Below are positions 1 to 7,485 of a stretch of 34,767 nt of DNA, one piece after another. The position numbers and the translations under genes were made by a program. The notes below the pieces were generated by a model. The model saw only the letters and a list, made by a program, of their open reading frames with translations. It did not search any database and was not told the DNA's origin. Location: NCBI GenBank assembly GCA_003818605.1, contig RPQS01000041.1, positions 1 through 34,767 on the forward strand. The letters are read 5' to 3'. Source of the DNA: Candidatus Zhuqueibacterota bacterium (lineage in GTDB: Bacteria > Electryoneota > RPQS01). Position 1 is the first letter of the stretch. Every line of letters starts with the position of its first letter.

Positions 1-1162
1 ATTGAAACACGTTACGAACATGAATGCCGTGAAACGGATCCAGAGCCGCCGCGCTGGAGAAAACCGTAGCTTGGGGATTGGACGGTACGAGAGCATCGCG
101 TTCATAAGTCAACAACCGCTGCACCCAGTTACCACAGTCAGCGGTACTTTGACAAGGAATTCGCCCTACGGAAAGATCGGGAAGGTAGTCGGCATCATCT
201 AACAAACTATAAGGGTGGTCGGTCAGGCTGGATTGGACGCCGAAGAAAGCCGGTATGATATTCACGTCACCGACAAGCAGCAGATACTCCGGCGGTGGAG
301 AAAGACTGTCGCATAATGCACGAATATAAGTGCGCAGGGAATTGGCGTCGTTAGCGGGTCCCGGAAAGAGGATCGTGCGAACAGATACTCCGCATTGTGT
401 TTTCCATTCGATAAAAGGCTGTAAAACGGACGCGAATAGAGGAGCTGTGACCAGCAGTAAGCGGGCGGGCGGGGTTTCGGAATCCAGCAGAGTAACCGGG
501 GGATTAATCACCACCGACGCTGCAATACTTCGGGATACTTGAGATGACGGCCGCTGATCGAGATGGCTTACCGTCCGAGTCGTTATCTTGATACGCAAGC
601 GGGTGGAAACCGTCCATGCGCGGGATCGCGGCTGATATTGGACAGGGGTGCAGGTCAGTAATGCCACTCGCTGATCACCGAGTTTACCGGAAAGCGACAC
701 TTCAGCAGCCGTTTCGGGGTAGATACGGGTACCGTCATAGAATTGCGCATCGGCACTGCGTTGTAAACGCGTTTCGTTGCGATAGAGCGGTTCCGCCGCT
801 GGACGGGCTGCACCCCAATGGCGCGTCACCGACTCTTGTTCCAGAATTTCAAGGCGCGGATTCTCGCCCTTCACGGAAAGCCAAACCGAAAGCTGAGGAA
901 GCTCCGGCCAACCGCTTCGCGACGTTTGGTTCATTCCCGGTGCGGAAATTGTTGTCCATGTCTTCCCGTCCCCTGCGGCAGAATCCACGTCCACAATGCC
1001 GAGGCGAAATTCCACGATGATTTCGCCGCGGACTTCGGAAATCAGAGAGATTTCCGCGCGCGACGGACCGGCCGGATCCACAACCTGCATGGCCGCCTGC
1101 AGCGGCGCGGAAAGCAGGAGCACAGCCAAGAGAATCACTATATCGTAACGGTGTTGATGCAT
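1..1162 (-). CDS. Peptidase C25 (gingipain-type) secreted protein, 5' part, truncated by window edge
   Basis: The minus frame opening at the ATG at 1162 stays open to base 1 (387 codons); its C-terminal part lies outside the window. Residues 1-24 form a signal peptide (short charged start, then ILLAVLLLSAPLQA). Residues 25-215 resemble the C25 propeptide, including the typical GWPELPQLSVWL stretch. From about residue 225 the C25 alpha/beta fold begins: LLLVTAPLFASVLQPFIEWK, then EYLLLVGDVNIIPAFFG, then DYLPDLSVGRIPC, an arrangement characteristic of gingipains and the T9SS sortase PorU. The catalytic His and Cys should lie left of base 1, so activity cannot be judged. The family comprises secreted cysteine endopeptidases, often carried by T9SS. 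I see no strong Shine-Dalgarno before the ATG. It may follow its own promoter, because a terminator at 1231-1263 separates it from the cold-shock gene upstream. Family assignment is firm; role (degradative protease or sortase-like) is open. Confidence 0.82.
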   Translation of the reverse strand, partial: MHQHRYDIVILLAVLLLSAPLQAAMQVVDPAGPSRAEISLISEVRGEIIVEFRLGIVDVDSAAGDGKTWTTISAPGMNQTSRSGWPELPQLSVWLSVKGENPRLEILEQESVTRHWGAARPAAEPLYRNETRLQRSADAQFYDGTRIYPETAAEVSLSGKLGDQRVALLTCTPVQYQPRSRAWTVSTRLRIKITTRTVSHLDQRPSSQVSRSIAASVVINPPVTLLDSETPPARLLLVTAPLFASVLQPFIEWKTQCGVSVRTILFPGPANDANSLRTYIRALCDSLSPPPEYLLLVGDVNIIPAFFGVQSSLTDHPYSLLDDADYLPDLSVGRIPCQSTADCGNWVQRLLTYERDALVPSNPQATVFSSAAALDPFHGIHVRNVFQ

Positions 1163-1230
1163 GGCAACGTCTAAGAGATTGGATTAACAGCAAAAATTAG
1201 TGTGCAAATTCTCTGCCCCAATCCGGAAAC

Positions 1231-1263
1231 GAAAACGGGTCATCAGGATTAGCCGATGACCCG
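1231..1263 (-). terminator. Intrinsic terminator after the cold-shock gene
   Basis: On the minus strand a 9-bp stem, CGGGTCATC (1263-1255) pairing with GATGACCCG (1244-1236), is followed directly by the T-rich run GTTTTCG. It begins about 20 bases after the cold-shock stop codon and ends that transcript before the C25 gene. Confidence 0.8.
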
Positions 1264-1284
1264 AATATTCATTCGGTATTATCA

Positions 1285-1524
1285 TCATTGAGGTTTTAAA
1301 ACAACGACATGAAAGGCTTGCTGCCCTTTCGGTCCGGGCACTTTTTGGAAACTGACACGGTCGCCCGGCTCCAGAACGCGGTAGCCTTTACCGGTAATAG
1401 AGGAGTAATGCACAAACACTTCCTCCCCACCCTCTGTTTCGATAAATCCGAATCCTTTCTTAACCGAGAACCATTTTACGGTGCCGGTATCGGTATCCTG
1501 TGTGGAAGCACTGGAGTCCACCAT
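1285..1524 (-). CDS. Cold-shock domain protein (CspA family)
   Basis: A 79-residue single-domain protein that should bind single-stranded RNA and DNA in the cytoplasm as an RNA chaperone. The cold-shock domain spans about residues 13-78. The opening GTVKWFSVKKGFGFIET holds the RNP1 motif (KGFGFI), VFVHYSSI holds RNP2 (VFVHY), and the end VSFQKVPGPKGQQAFHVVVL is typical of the family. The first 12 residues (Ser/Thr/Asp-rich) are a slightly longer tail than in E. coli CspA. AGGA lies nine bases before the ATG. It follows the gamma-carbonic-anhydrase-like gene by 40 bases and is probably cotranscribed with it, then ends at a clear hairpin. I do not see a long cold-shock type leader, so there is no sequence evidence for cold induction. 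Confidence 0.93.
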   Translation of the reverse strand: MVDSSASTQDTDTGTVKWFSVKKGFGFIETEGGEEVFVHYSSITGKGYRVLEPGDRVSFQKVPGPKGQQAFHVVVLKPQ

Positions 1525-1564
1525 CTTCTTTGTTCCTCGTTGAATCTTGAAAGCAACTACAAAT

Positions 1565-2089
1565 CTATTTTATACCGGCATGATGCAGCCGCAGCTGAAC
1601 ATAGTGTTCGGCCGTGTTGCGGAGCGCTTGTTTATCTTCCGGTGAAAGATCGCGTTTTTTTATAGCAGGAATTCCCGCCCAAAGTTCGCCGTCCGCGATC
1701 CGCGTTCCTTCTCTAACCACCGATCCGGCCGCGACCAGGCTCTGCGTTCCGATCACAGCATGGTCAAGTACACGTGCGCCAATTCCAACCAAACAGCCTT
1801 CCCGCAGCCGGCAGCCGTGTAGAACAGCCGCATGACCGATGGAAACGTTGTCTTCGATAATCAGATCCGCGTCGCCTTCATTGACATGACAGATCACTCC
1901 ATCCTGAAGATTCACGCGGCTTCCTATCCGGATTCGGTTTATATCGCCCCGGATTACCGTTCCGTACCAAACAGAGGATTCCGGCCCGATGATCACATCA
2001 CCAATGACTACGGCTCCGGGAGCAATCCATGCGGTAGGGTCTATTTGCGGCACTTTTTCCAGATAGGGCAGAATGATTGGATCTTGCAT
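1565..2089 (-). CDS. Gamma-class carbonic anhydrase family protein (left-handed beta-helix)
   Basis: A 174-residue cytoplasmic protein of hexapeptide repeats, the normal length for the YrdA/PaaY/CaiE-type gamma carbonic anhydrase group. Repeats run through about residues 18-125 (GAVVIGDVIIGPESSVWYGT, RGDINRIRIGSRVNLQDG, IGHAAVLHGCRLREGCLVGI). Three histidines stand where the trimeric family binds its metal: CHVNE, SIGHA and VLHGC. The RGDINRIRIG stretch and the QDG after it are family hallmarks. Many members have unproven carbonic anhydrase activity, so the reaction (hydration of CO2) is from the family only. The ATG at 2089 has no good Shine-Dalgarno. The upstream region to 2353 is AT-rich and divergent from the plus-strand gene at 2354. 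The cold-shock gene follows by 40 bases. Confidence 0.88.
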   Translation of the reverse strand: MQDPIILPYLEKVPQIDPTAWIAPGAVVIGDVIIGPESSVWYGTVIRGDINRIRIGSRVNLQDGVICHVNEGDADLIIEDNVSIGHAAVLHGCRLREGCLVGIGARVLDHAVIGTQSLVAAGSVVREGTRIADGELWAGIPAIKKRDLSPEDKQALRNTAEHYVQLRLHHAGIK

Positions 2090-2298
2090 ACTGGATAAAC
2101 GATCTGACGTGGTTGGAAGTTGCGGAATTTGGTATACAAATAATACTATTTTTCAATATTTTTGTGGCAAATTATTCGCTATTGTTCTGATAATTATTAA
2201 AATAAATCAATTAAAACAGGCGGTGCGGCATTTTTTACATGGGTAATATAAGCCTTTGCCATCTGGTTTTGATAATGTAGGACACTAACTCGTTAATT

Positions 2299-2326
2299 TT
2301 GACTTTACGTCAGACATACGTATCTT
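2299..2326 (+). promoter_or_regulatory. Sigma70-type promoter for the two-helix membrane protein
   Basis: TTGACT (2299-2304), a 16-base spacer and TATCTT (2321-2326), about 28 bases before the start codon at 2354. The spacer carries a short inverted repeat, TACGT (2306-2310) and ACGTA (2318-2322), which could be an operator but is short enough to be chance. Confidence 0.55.
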
Positions 2327-2353
2327 GGATAGTCCAATTTTTACAGGAAGACC

Positions 2354-2905
2354 ATGAAGCGATATTTCATTCATTTTTTAGTGAGTTTTATTCTGTTCGG
2401 AAGCACAGTTTATCTCTGTGTGAACTCCGTTCAGGCTCATTTCACTCATGGAGTAATGTCCACTGAAGCAAGCCGGTTGCTTCACAAAGAAGCACAGTTG
2501 GTGGACCATTTTTGCCTGGGGAATATGCCGGTGGTTCGAGGCAAAGCCGCCATTCCAATGGAATGGGAAAAAGCGCTGGGTTCAATCATCCGCCTTCGGG
2601 AAGGGGTCGGAGAAGCAACATCGGATGCACCGGAGCTTATGCCGTTTATTGAAGACATTCGGAAGCTCGGTCCCGGAGAGTCCGTCATCGCAAAGCCTTC
2701 AACCGGCACAGCTCCGAGACACGTGCTGGCTTACCGCTCCCAATTCATGCCTCAACAACTGCTGGTGCTGATTAAAACCGATCACTCGCTGCATTCATCC
2801 GTAGGGAGCGACTTGCCGCTGTCTCCCCTAATCATCGCCATGTTATCAGGAATAATTGCAGCGTTGGTTCATACTTTCATAATGGCCTTGATCTTTCGCC
2901 GCTAA
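2354..2905 (+). CDS. Unrecognised protein with two transmembrane helices and a periplasmic domain
   Basis: I do not recognise this 183-residue protein. A first hydrophobic helix covers about residues 5-25 (FIHFLVSFILFGSTVYLCV), residues 26-153 form a mixed alpha/beta polar region, and a second helix covers about 156-178 (LIIAMLSGIIAALVHTFIMA) before a three-residue basic tail (FRR). The positive-inside rule puts both ends in the cytoplasm and the 125-residue domain in the periplasm. That is the layout of the sensor half of a chemoreceptor or histidine kinase but with no cytoplasmic signalling module. The start is well supported: AGGAAG stands just before the ATG, and a TTGACT/TATCTT promoter lies upstream. 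It is a single-gene transcript ended by the hairpin at 2935-2961. Homology to known sensors is not visible by eye. Confidence 0.75.
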   Translation: MKRYFIHFLVSFILFGSTVYLCVNSVQAHFTHGVMSTEASRLLHKEAQLVDHFCLGNMPVVRGKAAIPMEWEKALGSIIRLREGVGEATSDAPELMPFIEDIRKLGPGESVIAKPSTGTAPRHVLAYRSQFMPQQLLVLIKTDHSLHSSVGSDLPLSPLIIAMLSGIIAALVHTFIMALIFRR

Positions 2906-2934
2906 GCATTTCCCTCACGCCGACACTTTTTCCG

Positions 2935-2961
2935 CACCCGGTTACAAGCCGGGTGTTTTTT
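2935..2961 (+). terminator. Intrinsic terminator after the two-helix membrane protein
   Basis: Stem CACCCGG (2935-2941) pairs with CCGGGTG (2949-2955), loop of seven, followed by six T. The last T residues overlap the stop codon of the convergent minus-strand gene (2960-2962). Confidence 0.88.
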
Positions 2962-5920
2962 AATGATGGTGTCCCTCATCGTCGGGTTCGATTCGATCCG
3001 ACACGTCAATCCATTCACGCCGGTATGAAACAATCGCGGTGCGTGTTCCGGCCGGGGCGCGAACCTGAATATAATTCAAATCATTGGGAAAAGCGGGAGA
3101 GAGGGGCTGCGAATCCCAGTTCTGCCATTGAATCAAGGCCAGATCATCGAACCAGGCACGCCCTTCATCGCCGCCGGCAGGCGCTTGCAAAACAACACGA
3201 ACGTTGTAGAAATACCCATACTCCGGCACAGCCAGACTGTCCCAAACCTGAGTCCACGGAAACACACCGTTGAAACTGTTTTGAATCGTTTGTTGAGCCT
3301 GCAAATTATTTCCGGTGCGGCCGCTGTAAAACTCGAATTGAACCTGGGCTTCCCGCGCATTATTTCCGCGAATCCAACCCATCATCGTATGTTGTGCGTT
3401 CCGGTCGTAGGGGGAGCGATACTGATAGGTTGTGCTCACGCTGTTGGTACCGCCGCCGGCGCGATTCAATCCAATGCTGCGCTGTCCGCGGAATGCGGTA
3501 GTGGTATCATATCGCTCATAGTTGCTGTTCAAATCCCAAGGCGTAGCGCCCTCGTTTTCGATATTGCCGTGCCATAAAATATTTTTACCGATTCGCAGAG
3601 CAATACTATCCGCGGTCTCCGCATGCACGCGCGCGACGTAGCCGCCTCCTCGCATCCGGAAAGGCGCCGAAAAAGCAAAACCATTGCGATCCTGAAGCAG
3701 CAGTGTATCCACATAGTCCGTTCCGGTTCGGAAGAGTCCGACAGAATCGAGAAGTACCGCGGCGATTTCCGTGCCCGGATTTCGCACAACGCATGTATTC
3801 ATCGGACGCGAGAGATCACTGATATAATCGAGGATCGCACCGGCAAGTTCGCCGCGCGCCACGCCGGGGATGTAGCGATCAATATATATCGGATGAACAA
3901 GAAAATCACCGGCTCTCTCATCCACCGACAGATCGAACGTGATCACCATCGAATGGAATGTCTCGGTAAGCTGCTGGTCAAAGGCGAAATTCCCCATGCT
4001 TTGAGCGATCAGCTTCCCATGGTAGACTTCCAATCCCTGGATAACATGCGGGTGATGATTGATAATCAGATCGGCTCCGAGATCCATGGCATACCGGCGC
4101 AAAGCCCGATCGCTGGTATCGGGAAGCAAGACCGGAAGTTGAACCTGCTCATCCTGCGAACGGAAGCCGAGCGAAGCCAAAGCCGGGGGAAGCACCGCGT
4201 ATTCTTCACCGGAATGCACTTGAATAATCAAGACATCAACACTTGGGCGAACCGCCGGAATAGTGCGTTCGATATGCGCCCTGTCCCACATGGCAAATCC
4301 GGGCTTGGATGGTCCGGCCGCCAAAAACGGCTGTTCATTATCCCAGGAACCGTCGCGGTTGCAGAAGGAAAGAATACCGACATTGAGTCCGTTCTTTGAA
4401 AAAAAGACCGGCTGACACGCGAGATCTACGTTCTCTCCCGCACCGGTGGACAGCAGGCCCAACGTATCGAGAGTGTTTTTCGTATCCACCATTCCCTGAC
4501 TGAGATAATCGAAATTGTGATTGTTGGCCAGCGCGCAGAAATCAAAGCCTGCATAGGTTAAGGCTGCAGCGTATTCCGGACGACCTTTGAAATAATACAA
4601 TTTCGTCGGATGGTGTTCGGTGGAAAGCGTCAATGGACACTCCAAATTGCACATGGCAAAGTCCACCGACATAATCAGCGGTCTCATTTTCTGAAAGATG
4701 GCATTGGCCCCGTTGACGGGAATGATGCCCGGACCGTTATCCCATTCATAACGGCGCGCAAGCATGACGTCACCGGTAAAAAGCGCCGTCATTCGGCGAC
4801 CCGCCACTGCAACCGTGTCCGCTACTTGTTGAGTAATCCAATCCGTCCTTCCCATCGAATCGGACGCCGTCAACGTGACCCGGAAAGCCTGCCCGGCATG
4901 ATAACGATGAACAGGGTGTAAAGCATTGGAAGCGGAACCGTCGCCAAACGACCAAAACGTTCGATAGAGTGACCCATCCGGATCACATCCCATCGAACAA
5001 AACGTTACCTGCATCGTGTCGGGAGTCGGGTAGCCGGTTATCCGCCACTGAAAACGCGCATTCGGCGGAAGAGACACGGCTTGAGTTACATCGCGAATAT
5101 CATCAAACCGGACAATCCCGGTCGAGGCGTCATTGTCATTCGCAAATAGCAAGTCCGTAATTGCCGGATAATAACCGAAGCGAGCCATCCAATCCTGACC
5201 GACCGGCAAATCCGCCTCAATCCATTGATTCAGCGGAAACCAGCCTTGATAAGTCGTGCACCACGCGCCGGATCTTCGAATCTCGGTTCCCCATAACGCA
5301 TACCAAAGCTCATTCGCCGAATCAGCTATGCCGAACGCCTGACACTCGCCCCGGACGTTGCATTTGGCCGCTACCCGCCAGATCGACTCGGCGCTGATCC
5401 GAATCGAATCTATCCGTTCTCGTTTCCACGTATTGCCGTACAACTCCAGACATAAGCCATACGGATTATAGGCGCCGTCGGGGTACACTTGCCATTGTTC
5501 CGGAGTTATATCCTGCTCGGTGTAGCTTTCGACCGCAAACGGCCGTTCAAAATCCTCGATAATGAGAAAGTTGCCGGGAGTCCCTTTTTCCCACACAGCG
5601 GCAACCTGATAAAAGGCCTTCGGGTGCGCCGCGATATAATCGGGAGACTCCAGCCACGTATTAGTATCATCAACGACGGCGGCAATCTGAATATCCGCCA
5701 TGGAGAATAATGTCGCGCGATAAATAATCCATGAACTGACTTGGGGATAGTTATACCAGGACAAGCGGATGGTGCCGTTTTCGGGCTGGATGGTCAACGC
5801 CAATAAAGAATCACAGCCGTCCAAAGGAAGCGTGTTTCGCCGTCCGGCATTAGACATGGACACGATCATCATGCACAACAGCACGAGTATCCATATCAGC
5901 CTTCGCGTTGATTTAATCAT
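2960..5920 (-). CDS. Secreted PKD-CapA chimera (poly-gamma-glutamate capsule CapA-like domain)
   Basis: About 986 residues from the proposed ATG at 5920, which follows GAGGAG and opens a signal peptide (MIKSTRRLIWILVLLCMMIV). Earlier in-frame starts (to 6007) overlap the glycosyltransferase and lack a better ribosome site. Order: a beta-rich FN3-like region (about 40-280), a PKD domain (about 300-370; FWSFGDGSASNALHPVHRY), then a CapA/PGA_cap metallophosphatase-like domain (about 378-660) with TALFTGDVMLARR, NLECPLT, ALANNHNFD, HSGEEY, GADLIINHHPHVIQG and SMGNFAFDQ. The last 300 residues are beta-rich, perhaps carbohydrate-binding, and end in GHHH. CapA proteins are tied to poly-gamma-glutamate capsules, but no capB, capC or pgs gene is visible here. 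It lies 53 bases behind a GT4 glycosyltransferase, so a cell-surface polymer role is plausible. The exact function is unknown. Confidence 0.85.
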   Translation of the reverse strand: MIKSTRRLIWILVLLCMMIVSMSNAGRRNTLPLDGCDSLLALTIQPENGTIRLSWYNYPQVSSWIIYRATLFSMADIQIAAVVDDTNTWLESPDYIAAHPKAFYQVAAVWEKGTPGNFLIIEDFERPFAVESYTEQDITPEQWQVYPDGAYNPYGLCLELYGNTWKRERIDSIRISAESIWRVAAKCNVRGECQAFGIADSANELWYALWGTEIRRSGAWCTTYQGWFPLNQWIEADLPVGQDWMARFGYYPAITDLLFANDNDASTGIVRFDDIRDVTQAVSLPPNARFQWRITGYPTPDTMQVTFCSMGCDPDGSLYRTFWSFGDGSASNALHPVHRYHAGQAFRVTLTASDSMGRTDWITQQVADTVAVAGRRMTALFTGDVMLARRYEWDNGPGIIPVNGANAIFQKMRPLIMSVDFAMCNLECPLTLSTEHHPTKLYYFKGRPEYAAALTYAGFDFCALANNHNFDYLSQGMVDTKNTLDTLGLLSTGAGENVDLACQPVFFSKNGLNVGILSFCNRDGSWDNEQPFLAAGPSKPGFAMWDRAHIERTIPAVRPSVDVLIIQVHSGEEYAVLPPALASLGFRSQDEQVQLPVLLPDTSDRALRRYAMDLGADLIINHHPHVIQGLEVYHGKLIAQSMGNFAFDQQLTETFHSMVITFDLSVDERAGDFLVHPIYIDRYIPGVARGELAGAILDYISDLSRPMNTCVVRNPGTEIAAVLLDSVGLFRTGTDYVDTLLLQDRNGFAFSAPFRMRGGGYVARVHAETADSIALRIGKNILWHGNIENEGATPWDLNSNYERYDTTTAFRGQRSIGLNRAGGGTNSVSTTYQYRSPYDRNAQHTMMGWIRGNNAREAQVQFEFYSGRTGNNLQAQQTIQNSFNGVFPWTQVWDSLAVPEYGYFYNVRVVLQAPAGGDEGRAWFDDLALIQWQNWDSQPLSPAFPNDLNYIQVRAPAGTRTAIVSYRREWIDVSDRIEPDDEGHHH

Positions 5921-5973
5921 CATACTCCTCGCACAGTATCCGGTTGCATAGAACTGGAGCGGATCGGACGGAT

Positions 5974-7083
5974 TCATTCGGGGAATGACTTCAAGAGTTC
6001 TCGCCAAACTTTTTCGGCAGAATCAAAGCTGTGTTCTTGGGCGATGATCTCGCAGGCGTTGCGGGAGTACTCAGACCACAGTTTTTCATGATCAAGATAC
6101 TGAAGAATGGCAGATGCGAATTCTTCAATCGTCGCTTCCACGGGGAGTAAAGTGCCGGTTTTTTGATTGTGAACGATGTCCACCATGTCTCCGCAGTCGG
6201 TGGCGACGGGCACTAAGCCGCAGCCCATGGCCTCCATGCATGCGAGAGACAGACCTTCCCGGATGGAACACAACAGAAACACCCGCGCCCGACGATAATA
6301 GGGAGCCACGTCGTTGGTTTCCGTCCAAAGCAAGGCATCCTGTAAGCCGAGCCGGTCACGCGCCGCCGCGAACTCCGCATGCAGGGGTCCGTCTCCCAAC
6401 CAACAGAAACGCGTACCCGGACGCCGCTGAAGAATGTGATAAAAAATATCGAGAGTATAAAGCGGACGTTTACGCTCCGTAAGCTGCGCCGCAACAAGAA
6501 TGTCAATATCGCGAGTCCCATCACCGGGAAAGAAACGTTGCGGATCAATCGTGCTGTGCAGGTGGATGATGGTCTCCGATTTAAAGCCCAGCCTCTTTAA
6601 CGCGGCAGCGGTGTTGGTGCCCGGAACGCAAATTCTCTTCGCTCTGCGTGCCACCCAGCGAGCCAGTTTTTCCCAGCGCTGCGGATGCTTGCTGTGCTGA
6701 ACTCGGCGATTGCCGGACACCAGCGGATTATGCGCAAAAATAACTTCCGCTTCACCGGAAATGAAATGCAGATAAACCGGCAGCCGCCGTAATCGCGTCA
6801 ACAACACGACAAATAAACCATGCGGAATGACGTTGTACGTCATTGCTAAACGTGTATCAGGATGATACATTTCGCGCATCAATAACGGCAGTCTCCCCCC
6901 CAACCGTCCCAGACGTTTCCACAAACCCTGCGGCCATACCCACTTGACGCGTTCCAACGGCGGGCCGCTCCGGTCACTGACGACAACGATTTCCACATCC
7001 GGACGTGCGCGCAAAAGCGGAACCAGTTTCGCATGAAACAGATTATCATTCAGCGTCGTTGTAATAACAATGCGAAAAGCCAT
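5974..7083 (-). CDS. Glycosyltransferase family 4 (group 1)
   Basis: 369 residues with the two Rossmann-like halves of the GT-B fold. The C-terminal Glyco_transf_1 part begins near residue 190 (DILVAAQLTERKR) and contains the retaining-enzyme E-x7-E pair at Glu276 and Glu284 (REGLSLACMEAMGCG). LTERKR supplies the basic residues that usually contact the nucleotide-sugar phosphate. No signal peptide or clear membrane helix is visible, so it should work at the cytoplasmic face, moving a sugar from a nucleotide sugar to a lipid- or polysaccharide-linked acceptor that cannot be named. The ATG at 7083 has GGAG four bases upstream and a TTGTAA/TATTTT promoter about 75 bases upstream. It is first in a two-gene unit with the PKD-CapA protein. 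An isolated glycosyltransferase outside a polysaccharide cluster is slightly unusual. Confidence 0.9.
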   Translation of the reverse strand: MAFRIVITTTLNDNLFHAKLVPLLRARPDVEIVVVSDRSGPPLERVKWVWPQGLWKRLGRLGGRLPLLMREMYHPDTRLAMTYNVIPHGLFVVLLTRLRRLPVYLHFISGEAEVIFAHNPLVSGNRRVQHSKHPQRWEKLARWVARRAKRICVPGTNTAAALKRLGFKSETIIHLHSTIDPQRFFPGDGTRDIDILVAAQLTERKRPLYTLDIFYHILQRRPGTRFCWLGDGPLHAEFAAARDRLGLQDALLWTETNDVAPYYRRARVFLLCSIREGLSLACMEAMGCGLVPVATDCGDMVDIVHNQKTGTLLPVEATIEEFASAILQYLDHEKLWSEYSRNACEIIAQEHSFDSAEKVWRELLKSFPE

Positions 7084-7145
7084 CGCACTCCAATGCGAGA
7101 ACCGGTCAGCGCAATTACGCTGCTGACAGCAACCCAGCCATCGGG

Positions 7146-7154
7146 TTATCCACA
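7146..7154 (+). promoter_or_regulatory. DnaA-box consensus match
   Basis: TTATCCACA is an exact match to the E. coli DnaA box. It sits near the predicted transcription start of the glycosyltransferase promoter. It is a single copy, so it is not an origin; it may be chance or a regulatory DnaA site. Confidence 0.25.
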
Positions 7155-7158
7155 GGGT

Positions 7159-7187
7159 AAAATACGAAGAATTGAACCGATTTACAA
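7159..7187 (-). promoter_or_regulatory. Sigma70-type promoter for the glycosyltransferase operon
   Basis: On the minus strand TTGTAA (7187-7182), a 17-base spacer and TATTTT (7164-7159), giving a leader of roughly 70 bases to the ATG at 7083. Four of six matches in each box with ideal spacing. Confidence 0.5.
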
Positions 7188-7313
7188 GCAGAAACAGGAT
7201 TTGCCAAATTGCCGTTGTCCACTTTGCGCCCGGCTTCTTGCCCTATTTAGGACATAGGCAAGTGGCCAACCGCGAAATGACAATTACCAAACGATCATTC
7301 AGCCATGAAACGC

Positions 7314-7329
7314 TTGTACAAATGTACAA
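7314..7329. repeat. Perfect 7-bp inverted repeat, possible operator
   Basis: TTGTACA (7314-7320), AA, TGTACAA (7323-7329). A perfect dyad with a two-base centre is the size of a helix-turn-helix dimer site. It lies 157 bases before the AMP nucleosidase start, just upstream of the AT-rich probable promoter area. Confidence 0.5.
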
Positions 7330-7485
7330 AATCCAGTTTTCATGATATCTTTGTGTTATAAACCGTAAGAACCCTTGCTTTTATGTACGAAATGACTTAG
7401 ATTTCCATACCTTCAGAAAACTTGGCATCAGGTTGTCCTGAGAAAACGGAATTGGTTTTTTCGGTAATTTAAGGGCATCGTTGTG

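Larger units (their letters stand above)
7084..7485. other. Divergent intergenic region, about 400 bases
   Basis: No convincing coding frame. It holds the minus-strand promoter of the glycosyltransferase (7159-7187), a perfect DnaA-box consensus (7146-7154), and a 16-base inverted repeat (7314-7329) on the side of the AMP nucleosidase gene. TATAAA with an upstream TG occurs at 7357-7362 but has no acceptable -35 partner at 17 bases. The rest is unremarkable. Confidence 0.6.

Noticed and set aside
849-1193. Minus-strand 114-codon frame overlapping the C25 start
   Set aside because: The neighbouring minus frame from 1162 has a signal peptide and continuous C25 homology to the window edge; this one is compositionally odd and is a shadow.
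2960-2971. GHHH at the C-terminus of the PKD-CapA protein as a sign of an engineered tag
   Set aside because: Only three histidines, in a native genomic context with a natural terminator; ordinary sequence.
3623-4399. Long plus-strand open frame (about 258 codons) antisense to the PKD-CapA gene
   Set aside because: It lies wholly inside a well-supported gene, has no ribosome site, and its product has no recognisable motif, signal or hydrophobic pattern. Similar shadow frames at 15318-15971 and 30983-31777 were dropped for the same reason.
5921-6007. Longer N-terminus for the PKD-CapA protein starting at 6007
   Set aside because: It would overlap the end of the glycosyltransferase gene and put 29 polar residues before an otherwise normal signal peptide. 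GAGGAG is placed for the ATG at 5920.
7146-7154. Possible replication origin because of a perfect DnaA box
   Set aside because: Only one box is present, with no cluster, no AT-rich unwinding region and no dnaA, dnaN or gidA nearby.
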